Assembly: GCF_963662255.1 (NCBI RefSeq)
Contig: NC_085046.1
Span: 133,281,392 to 133,345,391 of the forward strand
Source of the DNA: Cinclus cinclus
Lineage: Eukaryota; Chordata; Aves; Passeriformes; Cinclidae
Direction: 5' to 3'
DNA: 64,000 bases
Shown here piece after piece: positions 24,934-38,144 of this stretch. Position 1 is the first letter of the stretch. Each line of letters starts with the position of its first letter. A program made the translations under genes and the position numbers. The notes beneath the pieces were generated by a model, which ran no database searches, was not told the DNA's origin, and saw only the letters and a program-made list of their open reading frames with translations.

Positions 24934-27900
24934 AGTAAGTTCCCATACATGTATTCAGGATTGGTAATGAATGGAAATGGGATGGTATATTTTAGTTTCA
25001 TGTACATAACATAGCCTGACATTGACTTTCTAATGCAGCAAATTGGTTGGAGCATTTATTTCCTGTTTTTCAGTGGCACTTGTATATGCTGAACACCAGT
25101 GGAACACCCAGGAAATAAAGTTGTGAATGTTTTTCAGGAAACTGAAGAGGTCTACACTAAGTGCAAAATTCAAGGCAGAAAAGAGGGTCTTCATGGGGCT
25201 AGTATTTGTATTATCTTACTAGATGTGTTTTGTAATCACTTAGTATGCCTGACTGAGCAAATGAGAGAATATGAAAGAGTACTTGGTTCTAGGAAAAATG
25301 TGTTGACCTGAGGAAAGACTGGTTAGAGAATAATCTGCGTAAGTACCACAATCTTTTTTCACTTATTTATCTTTTTCTCATTTTCATCTTGACAGTAGCA
25401 AATTCAGGTCTGGATTTGTACATCCTTGTTAAAATGAGAGTTGGATTTTTTTCCATCTATGTATAACAAAGTTGGAAATATCTTGTAAGCGGAAAAGTGT
25501 TAGGTAGAAGATTTTATGTGATTTTATGTGATTTATTTTTTACTCTTCAAGGAAGAAATATTTTCTACTTATGAAAATATTATAAATGCCTTTGGAGCTG
25601 GGAACTGGACATGGTGGAGGTGCAGGCAGAAGAACTGTGTGACTACTGCCATGAATCCTACATAGGCTCTCTTCACAGCACTGTATGAACCTGTGGGTTG
25701 ACTAAATGCCTGACAAATCCTGCCAAAATTCAAACACTATATCATAGCACTAATACTGGAGCTTTGCAGATAACCTCTATGTGAGATATTATGAGTAGTT
25801 TTCTGAACAGAAAAAAAACTGTTGCCTGATTTTAATTCTCTGCTTCAAGCCTCACATTTGTGTTAAAAGAGGCTGTGCTGATATAGGTCTTTTCTAGCTT
25901 GGACTTATTGATTCCTGATTCTCTTCCTTCAAGTTTCAGAGGCACAGATGTGGTATGGAAATTGCACAAGTGGGTTCTTTGGCAGGTTTTGTCAAAGTTA
26001 CCAATGCCCTTTGATGTTGCTTTCCAATGTGACTTCATAAATTTGGTTTTGATTATTCTAGGAGAAAGATGGTAGAGAATTCCAGTGGTTTGGGCTTTTT
26101 TATTATTATTATTATTATTTGAAGTACTGATTTTAAACAGATTTTTTTTTTTTACCTCCAGATTCAACATGTTATAAGGTTCCCAGCAGGCTACCTGGAG
26201 AGGCGTGATCTGTGGTTTATGTGGGAGGTACAGCCTCAGACAAAATGGGAGAAGGCTCCTGTCCCAGCAGCAAGTTTTCCATACAACTGCAGAACTGTGG
26301 GGATAGGTGACCTCACTGGAGCTTGTCTCATCCATCCTTGCTGTCCCAGAATAGATCCACTTTATATCCTATGCCTAAGAGAAGCTTATCTAAGAGATCT
26401 TTCAGGATTATCAGTGCTCAAAACACTGTGACATCTATTGCCAATCTAGTCCAGTGTCTTCAACATTAGAAAAAAATCTTAATATTTATCAATTCTTGGT
26501 GCAATTAATGCTATTTTCTTTCCATCCTATTTACCATGGGCATGTAGGACAAACTTACTACCTTCCATACTAAAGTAATTTCTGTGTACTTATTAACCTG
26601 ATCCCATCGTTCTTCTCTTTTAAAACTAAGCAAACCTGGTGACTGAATGTTTGATGAAACAAAACATTTTAAAATTTTTGTTAGTCCCTTTTCCTTCCAC
26701 TTCACCATTTCCTATAAGATTTTTAAAGGCCTGAATTAAACTATACAGAGTAAAGTGTCTGTGGTTGTATCATTGTTGGGAGGACTGAAAAGATTGACCC
26801 TCTACACCTTATAGACTATCCTCTTGTTTGTACATGCAAGGCTTACAGGTTGCCTTTTCTATAACAGCAAGGCTCTGTTGAGCTACATTTTGATGCACTG
26901 TACAGCCTAATCCTTTTATGAACTACCATTAAACCAGTGATTTCCACCCTGTGTTTGTGTAGTGAGCAGCTGTGCCTAACTCTGGCAGCATTTAATTCCT
27001 AGGGCTAGTTCTCCAGGGTTACATTAGCAAGAGCTGGAGAGACACAGTGAGTACAGAATAAAGTTTTTGAAGGAATTTTGCGCCTTGCACTGTGCAATAA
27101 CCAATATTCTCAGCCAGGTTTGCAGCTCAAGACTCTTGCTAGACCTGTATACACTTTTCTGATGAAAACTACAGTAAAAGGTTTTTCTTCCATTTGCATT
27201 TGAAAAGCAGACCATGAAAAGAAATATTCACTTTGTCTTTCATGTATGTTCCTATTTCCTTAATTTGAGGCTACTGTTACAAGAACCAGACGAAGTACTG
27301 TTCAACAGTCTTAATGTTTTTCTTTGAGATGGAAAGGTTGATAAAACAAAATTAAATTTCTGCAAAGATTTTTCAGATTTTTGAATGACAAAAAATTAAA
27401 GCTAGTATATGTCCACCAGCATTTTAAAATACCTTTTTTTTTTAAAGAAATATGTTTTACTAATCTGGTGCACTCATGTCAATTATTAATTTCAAAGAAA
27501 ATATAAAAGCCTCATGTTTAAATAATTAAGGACATTTTATTTATCCTACTCCCTCTCTTTAACATGGTACTTATTTTAATATAATAAAACTAATTATGTT
27601 CATAAGGTGGGTGGATTATTTCAAACATTTATTTGAATTTTTCCATCTTGAATTTTTTTTTTAAACCTGATTTTTAAAAATAATGTTTTAGTAAAATGAA
27701 ATTTCTTGCTTATGGTCCTTGCTTGTGTAGAAAATGAACAGAAAGCAGTGAGGTTACTGCACTTATAACACTTCCTAAGCTGGGCAGGGACTCAGCAACC
27801 TCTCCTATTGAGTGTTCTCCACTGAATATGGATGGCTCTGAAAATGGATAGCTTTGGAAGCATGGCTGGGGATTCAAAATCCTGCCAGTCACTATTCATT

Positions 27901-28215
27901 GCTGATGAGGGTCTGCCAAGCTAAGTTTAGATTTGGCTCATAGAGGAAAGACAATAAATTATTGTATAAACCCCAGTTATTAAAAGTTGGGAGAACTCAA
28001 CCATAAAGGAATTACAGAATAAATATATGCCCCAAGGGGCTTGAAGCCAAGGTAGAGCTGTTGTATTTGAATTTCTGGTGTGTGCTGCAATATGAAGCAA
28101 TCCATATTGGCACACCTTTGGTGATTGGTTTATACAGCAGGGTCCCCATCATTGTCATTCATTATTTAAAAATCCCAGACCTGATTGCTGGCTGTTGGGA
28201 GTTTCTGAACACCAC
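24934..28215. other. Anonymous AT-rich DNA
   Basis: No gene is supported. An (ATT)n run at 26100-26120 puts an asparagine run into the 167-codon minus-strand frame at 25832-26335, which otherwise lacks any domain that I recognise. Frames at 25099-25311 and 26219-26431 are equally anonymous. Confidence 0.5.
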
Positions 28216-28590
28216 TGTAGCAGGATGCCTGGACTCAGGGTTACAACAACTCAAACCATACCCTATTTGCAAAGCTATCAGTGGTGGCTGGAGAGAGGGA
28301 TGTCATGCTGCTTTTGGTGTTGAAGAATGCTGAAACCAGTGTGACTCATCTTTATAGTGAGGTGAAGATGCTATAGACCTGATAAAGCACCAGATGAAGG
28401 AACTAACAAAGTGATACTGTTACAAATTATTTAATGATTCTGAGCTGACACAGCTGGCCTGCAGTCATATGGCTGACAATCTATTACTTTATGAAAATAC
28501 AATTCCAGTTTTTAATGGCAGGGTCTTCCAACATATCTACTGCTCTCAGGTGATGCATATCAAATCATCTGGTCAAGGAAACACCTTAGC
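28216..28590 (+). mobile_element. LTR-like element, copy 2, truncated
   Basis: It starts TGTAGCAGGATGC, and for about 340 bases it can be aligned by eye with 10593-10950. Shared landmarks include TATTTGC(A/C)AAGCTA, GAAGAATGCTGAAACCA, CCTGATAAA and the GAGCTGACAC/ATCTGACAC block. The TATA box position is mutated and the R, U5 and CpG-rich parts seen in copy 1 are absent. It is followed directly by the 3' end of a minus-strand CR1, so it was truncated there or the CR1 landed at its edge. Sequence before 28216 does not match that before 10593, which supports this as the true 5' edge. Confidence 0.6.
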
Positions 28591-28982
28591 ATAGAATCCC
28601 AGTGTCATGGAATCATAGCATGGTTTGTGTGGGAAGGTGTGACAACCAAAGGGACATTAAAGATCATCTCGTTACAACCCCCATGCTGTGGGCAAGGACA
28701 TCTTCCACTAGACCAGGTTGCTCAGAGCCCATCCAACCTGGTCTTGAACACTTGCAAGGATGAGACGTCCACGACTTCTCTGGGCAACCTGTGCCAGTGC
28801 CTCAGCATCCTCACAGTAAGGAATTTCATCCTAATATCTAATCTAAAGCTACACTCTTTCAGTTTAAACTCTTTGCCCCTTGTCTTACCACTTCAGACCC
28901 TTGTAAATAATCTCTCTCCAGCTTTCTTCTAGGCCCCCTTTAGGCACTGGAATGCTGCTGTAAGATGTCCCTGGAGCCTTAT
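28590..28982 (-). mobile_element. CR1 LINE 3' end
   Basis: A minus-strand CR1 tail. It begins at the low coordinate with the reversed octamer repeats (AGAATC and GGAATCATAG-type words at 28591-28620) and continues through the highly conserved 3' untranslated region into the last part of ORF2, to about 28982. The plus-strand frame at 28627-28932 is an antisense shadow. The tail is better preserved than that of the CR1 at 17705, suggesting a younger insertion. Confidence 0.92.
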
Positions 28983-31900
28983 TTTTTTGTGCATCCTCTA
29001 AAGGTGCTGCGAATGCTGCTTTGAATTTAATTAATACATCATTTTAAAGTTTGCAAAATACCTGTACATGCATGAACTCCCTCTTGGTTCTGTAACAAGC
29101 CACGTATTCCTGGCAAATCACAGCTTCAGTTAAAGAAAGACTGCAGCCACAGGAGGGCAGCCATTCAACACACCATGCTGAAACTTCAGCCTCTGCTATA
29201 AAATGTGATGAAAAGAACAGGAAAAAGCAAGAGCTATATTGAACAAATACCAGCCACAGCAACTGGCCTTATTCCTTCCTTTCCTGTGCAAGTTACCATG
29301 ATGAGGTGCTTCAAGTGTAGCATAAAATAATTTTTAGACAAGTTGCAGATGAAAGTGTTTTTTTTCCGTTTATCTCAAGTTATGTATAGATTTATAGGAA
29401 ACTCATAAAATTTATTTTTCCCTTTCTCAGTAAAAAAATGTGTAGCAGGCAGACATGCAATACTGTGGAGTTGCTTTGTCAGGGTACGTTTAATGCTACC
29501 ATTTATTTATTGCAATTATTCCTGTGTTGTTTCATGAAGATGTGGTTTAACTTATATCTATGTTTAAATATTCACCTTCTTACTATATACTGTATTAAGA
29601 ATACTATTTAAATAAGTACCAATTCATTAAAGCAATAAAGTGATTAAAAGAATGTCTTCAGCAACAAAATTAAGAGATACATGACTTCATTATGGTAAAT
29701 TGTAAACAAATTAACTCTATTTTACGGAAGTAAAAAAACCCAATCATGTATGTGAAAAGGAGCTTTTTATAGAGGATTCGGGGGAATACAAGCTTTCATG
29801 AAGCAAATGTTGGAGTGTTGCAAATGCAGCACTAATGCAAAGCTCAAGACAGAAATGAGTTCAGCATCCATTAGGCAATGGCTGTGTTTGCCTTGCTGGC
29901 AGAAACAGAGTGAAGGGCATGCTGCTCTTCCTGGCTCCCCACCTCTAGCTCAGACAAGATGCTCTCATCCTCTCACTGCTCCTTCAGCACAGAAACCCTT
30001 CCTCATTCCCATTACCTTGGGAAAAATGGCTCAGGCTGCCTAGGAAAGAACACACACAAGATATATATTTCCAAGGTTATATTTTCATCTATAACTCCAT
30101 GGATCCTGGTCACCATGCGTTATGGACCAAATACATTTGGGCATGGCTGTATCTGTGTCATGCAAGGTGCTGATTGCACACAGTAAACCTGTACTAAATA
30201 GTTACAAGAACTCAGTTGTTTTTCCCCCCCAGGTTCTTGGGAAAACCACCCAAACCTCATTCCTGAATGCAGGCTTGACATCAAGCCACTTGGCTTGACT
30301 GCTACACTTACAGTACAAACATAGTCAGATGGCAATAGCAAAGAGAAAAATTATTTTATTATTAACAACACAGGAAAAAAAAATGTGTTTGTGTGCCCTG
30401 AAGTAAACCCAGTCATTTTAACTTTGCATTTTTAAGCCCCAAGAATCTTTTCCACTCCTGACTGTGTCATCCAGATATTCATCCGTAACCCTGAACAGTA
30501 TTGTTATGGTCAATGTTAAACCATGTCTAATCTCTGGATTTTTTTTACTTGCTTAATTCAGCTTTGGGTACTTTGTGGGTCCATCTCAGAAAGCTCACTT
30601 CATCAGGCAGCTGTACCCTGCTGAGCTCTGCTCTTGAATCCCTGCCCTGAGCAGGCAGTTCCAGCCTCTGCCCAGAATGATGAACCTGCCTGCTGGAAAT
30701 TAATTTTGTTGCTGTAACTTTTTCAAATACCCACCAGATGGTGCTGCTATCCTTTGGTTGAACCTTTCACAGAGGCTGGAAAGGTGGCAAAGAAAAAGTA
30801 GCAGAGAGCTGGAGTCGGGAATGTCAGAGATGTTGCATATATCACATTGCAAAGTTGACATATTTTTTGACAAGTATAGATGGACCTTATTGCAGTGAAC
30901 AAAACCTTCATAGGAATATCTTAGTGGAGGACAGTAGAGTACAATAAACCACTATCAGTATCCAACGCATCAACAAGGGGAAGCCTAATAGCAATCTTTA
31001 AATATAAAATTAAGCCTTTCAGGTTATAACAAAAGATTAATTTTTTAACCAAATCTCATCATCTAGATCAAAGCTCTTCATTGTGGACTCTACAATAAGG
31101 CAATATTACTGCTATGAGGAAAGGATACAGCTTTTTTAGTTGCTTCTTTGTTAAGGATCAGAAGGGATAACAAAGTCACTTGCTCCTGTCATTTTTATAG
31201 AATGACCAATTGGTCTTCAGAAAGATAAAAATTCCTAAACTACTCCTTTTTTTTAGTTCCATGTATGTAGTTTTGAGGTTGCTGTACTATTCCTGTAATG
31301 CAGCAAAAGAAAAAGAAATCCCAAGTATGAATTTAATCCCGCATAAAACATTTGTATTAAACAGAAAGAGATTAACCTAGGCAAACAATATGTGGCAAAT
31401 GTTGTGATTGAGCTTTAACACCCAGGGAGATGCTGAGGTCGGCCAGCTCTTGCACTTTGGTATCGGTCTCTTGCCCAGAGCCTCTTCACACTGGCAGGTG
31501 GCACACGACAGAGTTATGCCACTGTCCTAAGGAGCAGGGCAGGTAGGAATGTCATAAGGAGAAATGAGCTTGTGCCTTAAGCAAGGAACCATCGGCATCC
31601 TGCCTGTCCCAGACTCGTGATGGCAGAGGAGTTCTGGCAGCATGTCTGATTACAACACAGACAAGAATGAGAACCTCAGCTACAAAGGAAAGGAACATAT
31701 TCTGGATACTTCCTACATTCTTATGGTGAAAATTGTCTTTGCTGTTTAAGTGTTTGAGGGAACCAAAAGCCAACAGTGACATAAACTGCAACAATCCAAA
31801 TAAGAGGTCACATTGCTCTGTTCAGTGAAGTGACAGAATTAATAACTGCTGTGCTGGGGTCACCGTGCTGTGAAATGCATCCAAATTCCATGTCAGTTGC

Positions 31901-31999
31901 TCTGAAAAAAGCAGACCAGGATAGTCTGTAATAAAGAAATGGATAGGAGCACTTGCTTCTCATATCTGCCTCTCAACTTTTCATGCAGTATTCATGTGA
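28983..31999. other. Anonymous DNA
   Basis: No gene is supported. A somewhat GC-richer patch at 31420-31650 includes a minus-strand frame (31552-31794) with an acid-phosphatase-like RHxxRTP word, which I reject as chance. Frames at 29798-30186 have no recognisable domain. Confidence 0.5.
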
Positions 32000-33900
32000 A
32001 GTTGAAACAGATGTTTTTTCTTTCAGCACATGCAGATAAAGGGAAGCATTAAATACACCAGTGGCCTATGGGCCATACCCTGTCTGGCTGTCCATTAAAA
32101 TTCAGATGAGATACTAGTGCCCTGTGACCAATATTGGTGCATTGGCTGGATGCTGCCTGCAACATTAGAGATAACACACTGCTGCCATTTAAAATGTGGT
32201 TTCTCCCAGATCTCACTACTCTTGGTGGAGCCAAGAGGTAGCTTGGCTTGTAACTGCATTCAAAAGTCATTTGTGCTGTTGCTGTCAGATGACCAGGTAG
32301 GTGTCCCTACCAGTGTACAAGAGCCATGGCATCCTGTATGACCCCTTATTTACTGCCTGTGATAGCATAAGTAGCCATATGGGCATGTTGCTGATCATGT
32401 TTCTTACTGCCTATGCAAAGTTCCATTTATAATGTTGTCAGATCCATTACTGCTCAGACATTAAGTGGCATCAAGGACAGAATGGAGTCTTTCCAACACT
32501 TGCTGGAAACATTAGGAAAGGAGCAAGGTTAGAGTTTGCTCCAGTGGGCAGCAGGCTGTGTCCAAGATAACCAGATCAACCTTCAAGCCAGCAGAGGTTA
32601 ATTTGAATAGCAGCATAAGACCAGCCATTGCAAACAGGGTAAGAGTCAAGGTGCCTTGATCAGCCTCCTGAGTTGCTCTAGACACAACAGGAGTCAAAAC
32701 TGCTGGGCAGTGTGACATGCTTGGATGGGTGGGAGAAGAAAAGCAAGGGGCCAAAAGGAGCATAGCAACACAACTGCCTGGCCTCTTAATCCCTGAATCA
32801 GTGTTGGAGTACAAATTGGTCATCTTTGCCCAACAGACCCTCCATATTAACCTCCACTCTCATTGTAGTCTATGACTAAGGAGGAAATTGCTGACCACAC
32901 TCCCTCATCTTGGCAGAGTCATAGCCCAAAATCAGTAGCCCCTACCTTACCTGCCTCAAGCACTTGCTTAAGTTAAGCTGCCTGACTTCTTTAGTAAAAT
33001 ATCTCTGAATTATCAACACTGTTTTCAGCACAAATCCCAAGCCTAGCTACATACTAGCTACTATGAAGAAAAGTTTATCCTAGCCCAAACCAGCATGGTG
33101 TTGAGCAATACAAAACTACAGTGGATCACTTAGACATGCTCACTTACTCAATAAAGCTGACATTGGAGGAAATCTCCCATGTCCAGGCTTCTCATGAAGG
33201 ATAAGCCTTCAGCTGACACCCATGGGTGTAGCTGTCTCACAGCTACAGCCCAATCATGCAGATCCCCCACACACAGACAGATATTGTCAGACAGGAAGGG
33301 TATGGTTAGTCAGTTTTTGACAAGGTTCACATTTTCCAGTGACATCCTTGGCAATGGCTTCTGTGCCTGAAGGTGAGATGTGGAGGAACATTTGCCTGGA
33401 CAGAGGGTGAGCACCTCCACTGCCCAGAGATAAGCCAGCTTTGGCATCTGCTGGAAAGGGATATTAGCAAATTGGAAGACAGCAGAACAATGTTTTGTTA
33501 CTCTTTTGGGATGGCCATAGGAAGGTGGTTCCCACCAAGCCCATGCTGCAGAACTGATGGGTGGGAGTCCACTGCCAATGGAGATCTGCCTCCTACTTCT
33601 GTTTCCAGAAGGCATTTTTGCTTACCCCTTGTCCTAGTCCTAATTATTAGTTTCCATGGGTGACTGGCACCTGCTCACCTTTGTTATGGACACCAAGGCC
33701 CAGATCTTGATGTTGAATTTATAGTTCATCCTTTCAGTTAACATGGTGAAAACCTCCCAAGATCCCATGCAATATTTCATTAGTGAGGTCAAACTTCTCC
33801 CTCTGGCCTTGATGTCTCTATAGCCATGGCAGTGAGACCTATCAATTTTTCAGATGTGGACCTTCTCCAAACCCATGCTGTAGGAGGCCAATGGAGGAAG
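32000..33900. other. Possible upstream remnant of a decayed provirus
   Basis: This stretch is less AT-rich than its surroundings and precedes, on the same strand, the recognisable pol relic at 33.9-34.5 kb. By position it could hold decayed gag and protease sequence. I cannot read any capsid, nucleocapsid or protease motif in it with confidence, and frames such as 33373-33663 are not recognisable. No LTR is seen at its left edge. Confidence 0.25.
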
Positions 33901-33929
33901 TGGATCCCAGTCACTCTAAATGCTCTAAC

Positions 33930-34500
33930 TCCTTCAAAGTGCACCACCTTTGCCACCCGCTTTGTTAGAGCATACGAAACAGTACCACATAGATTTCATG
34001 TCTAACAAGGCAGCAATTGCCTTCCTCAAGGAGCTGTAGGCAAGAGGGATTATTGTCCGATTCCTCTTTGAATGCCCTCTTTTGGCCTGTTCAGAAACCA
34101 AATGGTGACAGTAGATTACTGTGCTGTCAACAAAGCATCAGCAACCCCTTCATGTATCAGTCCCATCTATTTCAAACAAGAATTTTCCCACTGACTGCGA
34201 TTCCCATCCTTTGCTGGGAGCCACTGATGGTAAAGGCATGTCTTTCAAGATTCCTCTGCAGCCCAAGGACTGCAAGTAGTTTGTGTTCACTGCAAAACTG
34301 TTCAATATATGTTTACTCACCTTACTCAGGAATTTATTCCTAGCCCTATTCTTGCACATCGTGTTATCAAGCTTCTGTAACACTCCAGGGGTGTGCATCA
34401 GTGATATATTGATGATATCCTTGACAAATAGTCCAGACTGAACTTCTGCCATCATCATGATCACATCTGTAATATCTTGATGTTGTCATTCCAGAGCTTA
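33930..34500 (+). pseudogene. Endogenous retrovirus pol relic (reverse transcriptase), ERVL-like
   Basis: The plus strand contains the start and core of a retroviral reverse transcriptase, read across several frames. The pre-RT entry segment and the WPVQKPNG block lie at 33985-34110 and are split by an in-frame stop and a frameshift near 34060. A stretch with the FxIP pattern lies near 34245. The LTQxFIxSP block is at 34318-34350, followed by the catalytic YIDD at 34405-34416. Stop codons stand just before YIDD (34402-34404) and about 37 bases before that. The block order and spacing match class III (ERVL-like) RT; a different LTR retroelement is possible. It cannot encode an enzyme. RNase H and integrase could not be read downstream. 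The antisense frame at 34150-34464 is a shadow. Confidence 0.75.
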
Positions 34501-37400
34501 AGTCGCAAATTCCTGCCTATTGTATGTACCCTCCCAACACCTTGTGCACCTGCAAGCTACCAGCCTTGGGAAACTCTCAATCAATAAGTTAGGGTAACAA
34601 TTTCCAGAGTTTAGGAAGAGAATTTATTTTAAATAGAGTTCAGCTCAGTGTGCTAATTTTGTTTTACTGAAGGCAGTAATCTCTTAAATTGATTACACTC
34701 TGAAATTGCACATTCAGATGGCAAGTCTGTAAAAGGTCATACAGAACTATTCTTGCAGTTTTCAATAGTTTGCAGGGTTTCAGATAATGTTTTGGCATCT
34801 GAAACTTTGTAAAGCATGTATCTACTTGTGTATCTTCAATGAACCTAAAGATAGCTTACATTTATCTTTGGTTTGGGATGCATCTTGAATTAGATCTAGT
34901 TGTTACTGAAGCAAATCTTTTGTTGGTCTGCTTTATTCACAAAGTTGCACTCATCTAGAGAATATAACCCTCTGGAGTACTCTGCAAAAGGCAAGGCAGC
35001 ACCAGAACCTTCCAAATTGTGGTGGGGTAGCCTTATTATCACAGCACATTACCAAAGTTAATATTTTTTTTCTGTAAGCAACACTAATTATCTATGTTTG
35101 AATGACATTCCTTTCAGTCACACTAACTTCTGATAGCATATTCAACGCCACAGTTAATATGTTGGCATAGCACTATTCTGCTTTGTGTGGCTATACCAAA
35201 TTTGTTAATCTATATCAATGAAAGTAACGTGAACATCTTCTGCATTCAGCTATTTTCTTGCCAGGACATTTTGCAGAGCAATTAAAGAACATAGTGTGCT
35301 TTAAGATAATATATTGCTGGCAAAGAAACCTGACATCACCAACCCTATTTCTGACACAACTTATTTGTCTGCAAATGTCAACCTACACCAAGACCCATTT
35401 GAAGAGATTAATGGCCATGGAAACTTGCAATAATACTGGCTTACGAAATCCACTTCATCAGGCTGTATCATAGTTCAGCTCCTTCCTGTATGGTCAGACT
35501 AAAATCTTAATAGCAGGCTGATGACACGCATGTCAACATGAAATGTACTTACAGAAAAATATCCCAGAGACTGTTGTATAAATGCACCCCTTATATCTGA
35601 TGCTGCTGGATGTGAAGCTGGTGAAGAATATCTCTGTGAGGGCAGGGTGCTTTACTTATTCTGTAAATAATTCATTCACCATGGCCACAAAATTGATAAT
35701 TTCCACACTATTCTTAAATATTTCATATTTTAGGAGACCATGAAGCAGTTGCATACATAGAGCACTTTGCCAACTCCCTCTAGTTGTGCAGGGCACTGTA
35801 ACCCTTTGCTGTGAATGTTTTTATGAAGTCCTCTAAAGGCAGAACAGATCCCACAAATTCAGATTATGAGATGAGTTTGGATAAGGGTCTTTTGACAGTG
35901 CATCTGTGGTGCTTAGGGGATTCTCAGAGAGGTCACTGTGCTCCTGGATCACTTCTCTCAGCCTACAACTTGCCTTGTCCAAAGTTGACACCTCTCAGAG
36001 ATGTCAAGGTTCACTGATGGCTGTTGGATTTGTTACACTGCTGCTTTCCAGTGAAAATAATGGCACCCTCAGGGCCTTTTGCAGAGAGATTTAGCTGAGT
36101 TCTAATCTCAGCTGTAGAGGTGAGCTGAGTAGCTGCTCTGCCCTCCAGCACTGTTTGTCCGGATGGACTTTGTGGGCTACAAGAACCCAAGGATATGGCT
36201 CAGGATAAAATCAGTTGTGCTATCTTGATTACATAAAGATTGAGGATCTTAAAAACTCTCATTATTGGAGCAGCTTTACTGCTATTTATTCTGTTGCAGT
36301 AGTTGTTGTGTAACTTCAATAGTAGCAAGACCTAACGCTGATGGGTTTTTAAAATTCTTTCCTCGTTTATTAAGTATGAAATTTTAAAGATTGTTTTCTC
36401 AATAATAATTCTTCACTGTAGGTGGTATCCAGAAGCACACAGGCAGCATGCTGGAGAGTCTTCCACAGCTCAGTTTCCTCCCTCCCAGCCTGGAAACAAT
36501 GGAAAACAAGGACAACCCAAAACCTGGAAAACTAGTTCGTCTGAATGACTTGCGCTGCCAGGATGCCAGCTCTGGCAGTGATGGTGGTCACAGCTCAGGC
36601 TCTCCCTGTCAGGGGCTAGGTGGTAACAGTGGTGCAGTGCTGGAGCATATGAAATCCTCTTAGCACCTACTTTGTGTTCAACAGGCTGTGTGAAACAAAT
36701 TTGTGATTTCTGTCCCTTTTTAGGTGAATGGGAGTTTGAGCCTGCAGAACTGGGGATTGCCAGTTACATTTGAATCACTCTCGCCCTTTCACATCTTGAA
36801 CTGCTCGATATCCAGTGCTGGGCCACTCTCAGTAGCAGGATGGATTATAAATGAAGACTTCCCACCCACAATGAGTCAGACACCCCCATGCATGCCAGGG
36901 AGGAATGTGAGGGAAAACACATGTTTCCACAGCACAGGATTTTCTTTACCACTTGAGCTGCAAAAGCGGCCTCACTGGCTTTCTCTCTTCTGGGATATCA
37001 CAGATTTGCTAATCAAATGCACAGACAAATGGCATCCCAGTATATGAAACTGGTTCTATCCTATGCTGCAAATTCATAAGTTGCATTTTGGTGACCAAAA
37101 CACTGTGTTTTGAACTGGCAGTACTCCTCCCAGACCACACACAACCCACTGTGAAGTTTGGAGTATAGGATCCCACCCTGGAACTCCCCAGGCAGTGCAT
37201 GTTCTCAGGGAGTGCTGCTTTCCAGGGCTGGCACCTTTCCATCTGTATTAATTTCACCGCAGGAACAAAACAATCTCCTCCCCAAAGCACAGTGAGTGGG
37301 TTAGCTGTCCCTTGCAGAACCTGCATACAATGTCTTGTATTCAACAAGCAAAGGAAATGCTGGGCAGCACACCAATTATAGCTGTGGCTGGGTCACTGCA
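34501..37400. other. Possible downstream proviral remnant; unassigned
   Basis: If the provirus is complete, RNase H and integrase would lie here, but I cannot identify their motifs. Between 36421 and 37347 the sequence is GC-richer, with several frames (36448-36663; 36724-37047; minus 37009-37347) lacking any recognised domain. An AG preceded by a mixed pyrimidine tract ends at 36421, just before one of these frames; this is too weak to call an exon. Confidence 0.25.
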
Positions 37401-38144
37401 TCTTGGGGGACACAAGATAAATCCAGATGGCCACTTTTTACTCAGAGCCTTCATTATCTTTTGTCTTCTCTGAATCATCTCCTACACTGTGTAGAGGCCA
37501 TCAAAAAGAGCAAAACAGAAGATAAATAAAACTAAAGTACTGAAAAAAACAATTTAATGGAATTTTTATGTTGAATAATTTAATTATTGTTGAGAATTTA
37601 GTGATTAATCTGTTTTACTTCTAGAATTAATCACAGGCAAACAAGAAGTAGAGTTAAAACTTTTTGCAATTTTATATTATTTTCACTCATAAATTTAATA
37701 TATTTCTTTGGCCATATGCAAGTAAGTACCAGTACTACATTTAATGTTTTCTGTCTTGTCAGAATGTACCTCCAACCATCTAGAGCCTAATAGTGCAATA
37801 GGTTTTTCACCTATAAATTCTGTGATCCTTTAGGATGGCAAGGGAATTGGATAAGTTCCTGAGTCCAAGATATATTTTGTGCCTAAGGTACCATAGGCCT
37901 AAATAGAATGAATAAAATTTTAGACTCAAATGGCAAATGATACCACATCTCCAGAATATTTTAGTGCTTGGTTTTCATCTTTCATTTCCATGTAATTCTT
38001 GACCCTTTGCAGTCAGATTTGTCAAATGAGCAATATTTTAGGAAAATGGACAAAAATCTGAGAAGAAAGTAAGATGCAGTAAAGATTATAATCATGATAA
38101 GGAGTCATATTTCTGGGGCAACAGACAATAAATATTTGTAAATC

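Noticed and set aside
25832..26335. 167-codon minus-strand ORF
   Set aside because: Contains an Asn run from an (ATT)n microsatellite and no known domain. A frame of this length is within chance expectation for 64 kb in six frames.
28627..28932. 101-codon plus-strand ORF
   Set aside because: Antisense to a CR1 3' end.
31552..31794. RHxxRTP word resembling histidine phosphatase active sites in a minus-strand ORF
   Set aside because: Only about ten residues fit. The sequence on either side does not resemble any histidine acid phosphatase or inositol-pyrophosphate kinase/phosphatase, so I treat it as coincidence.
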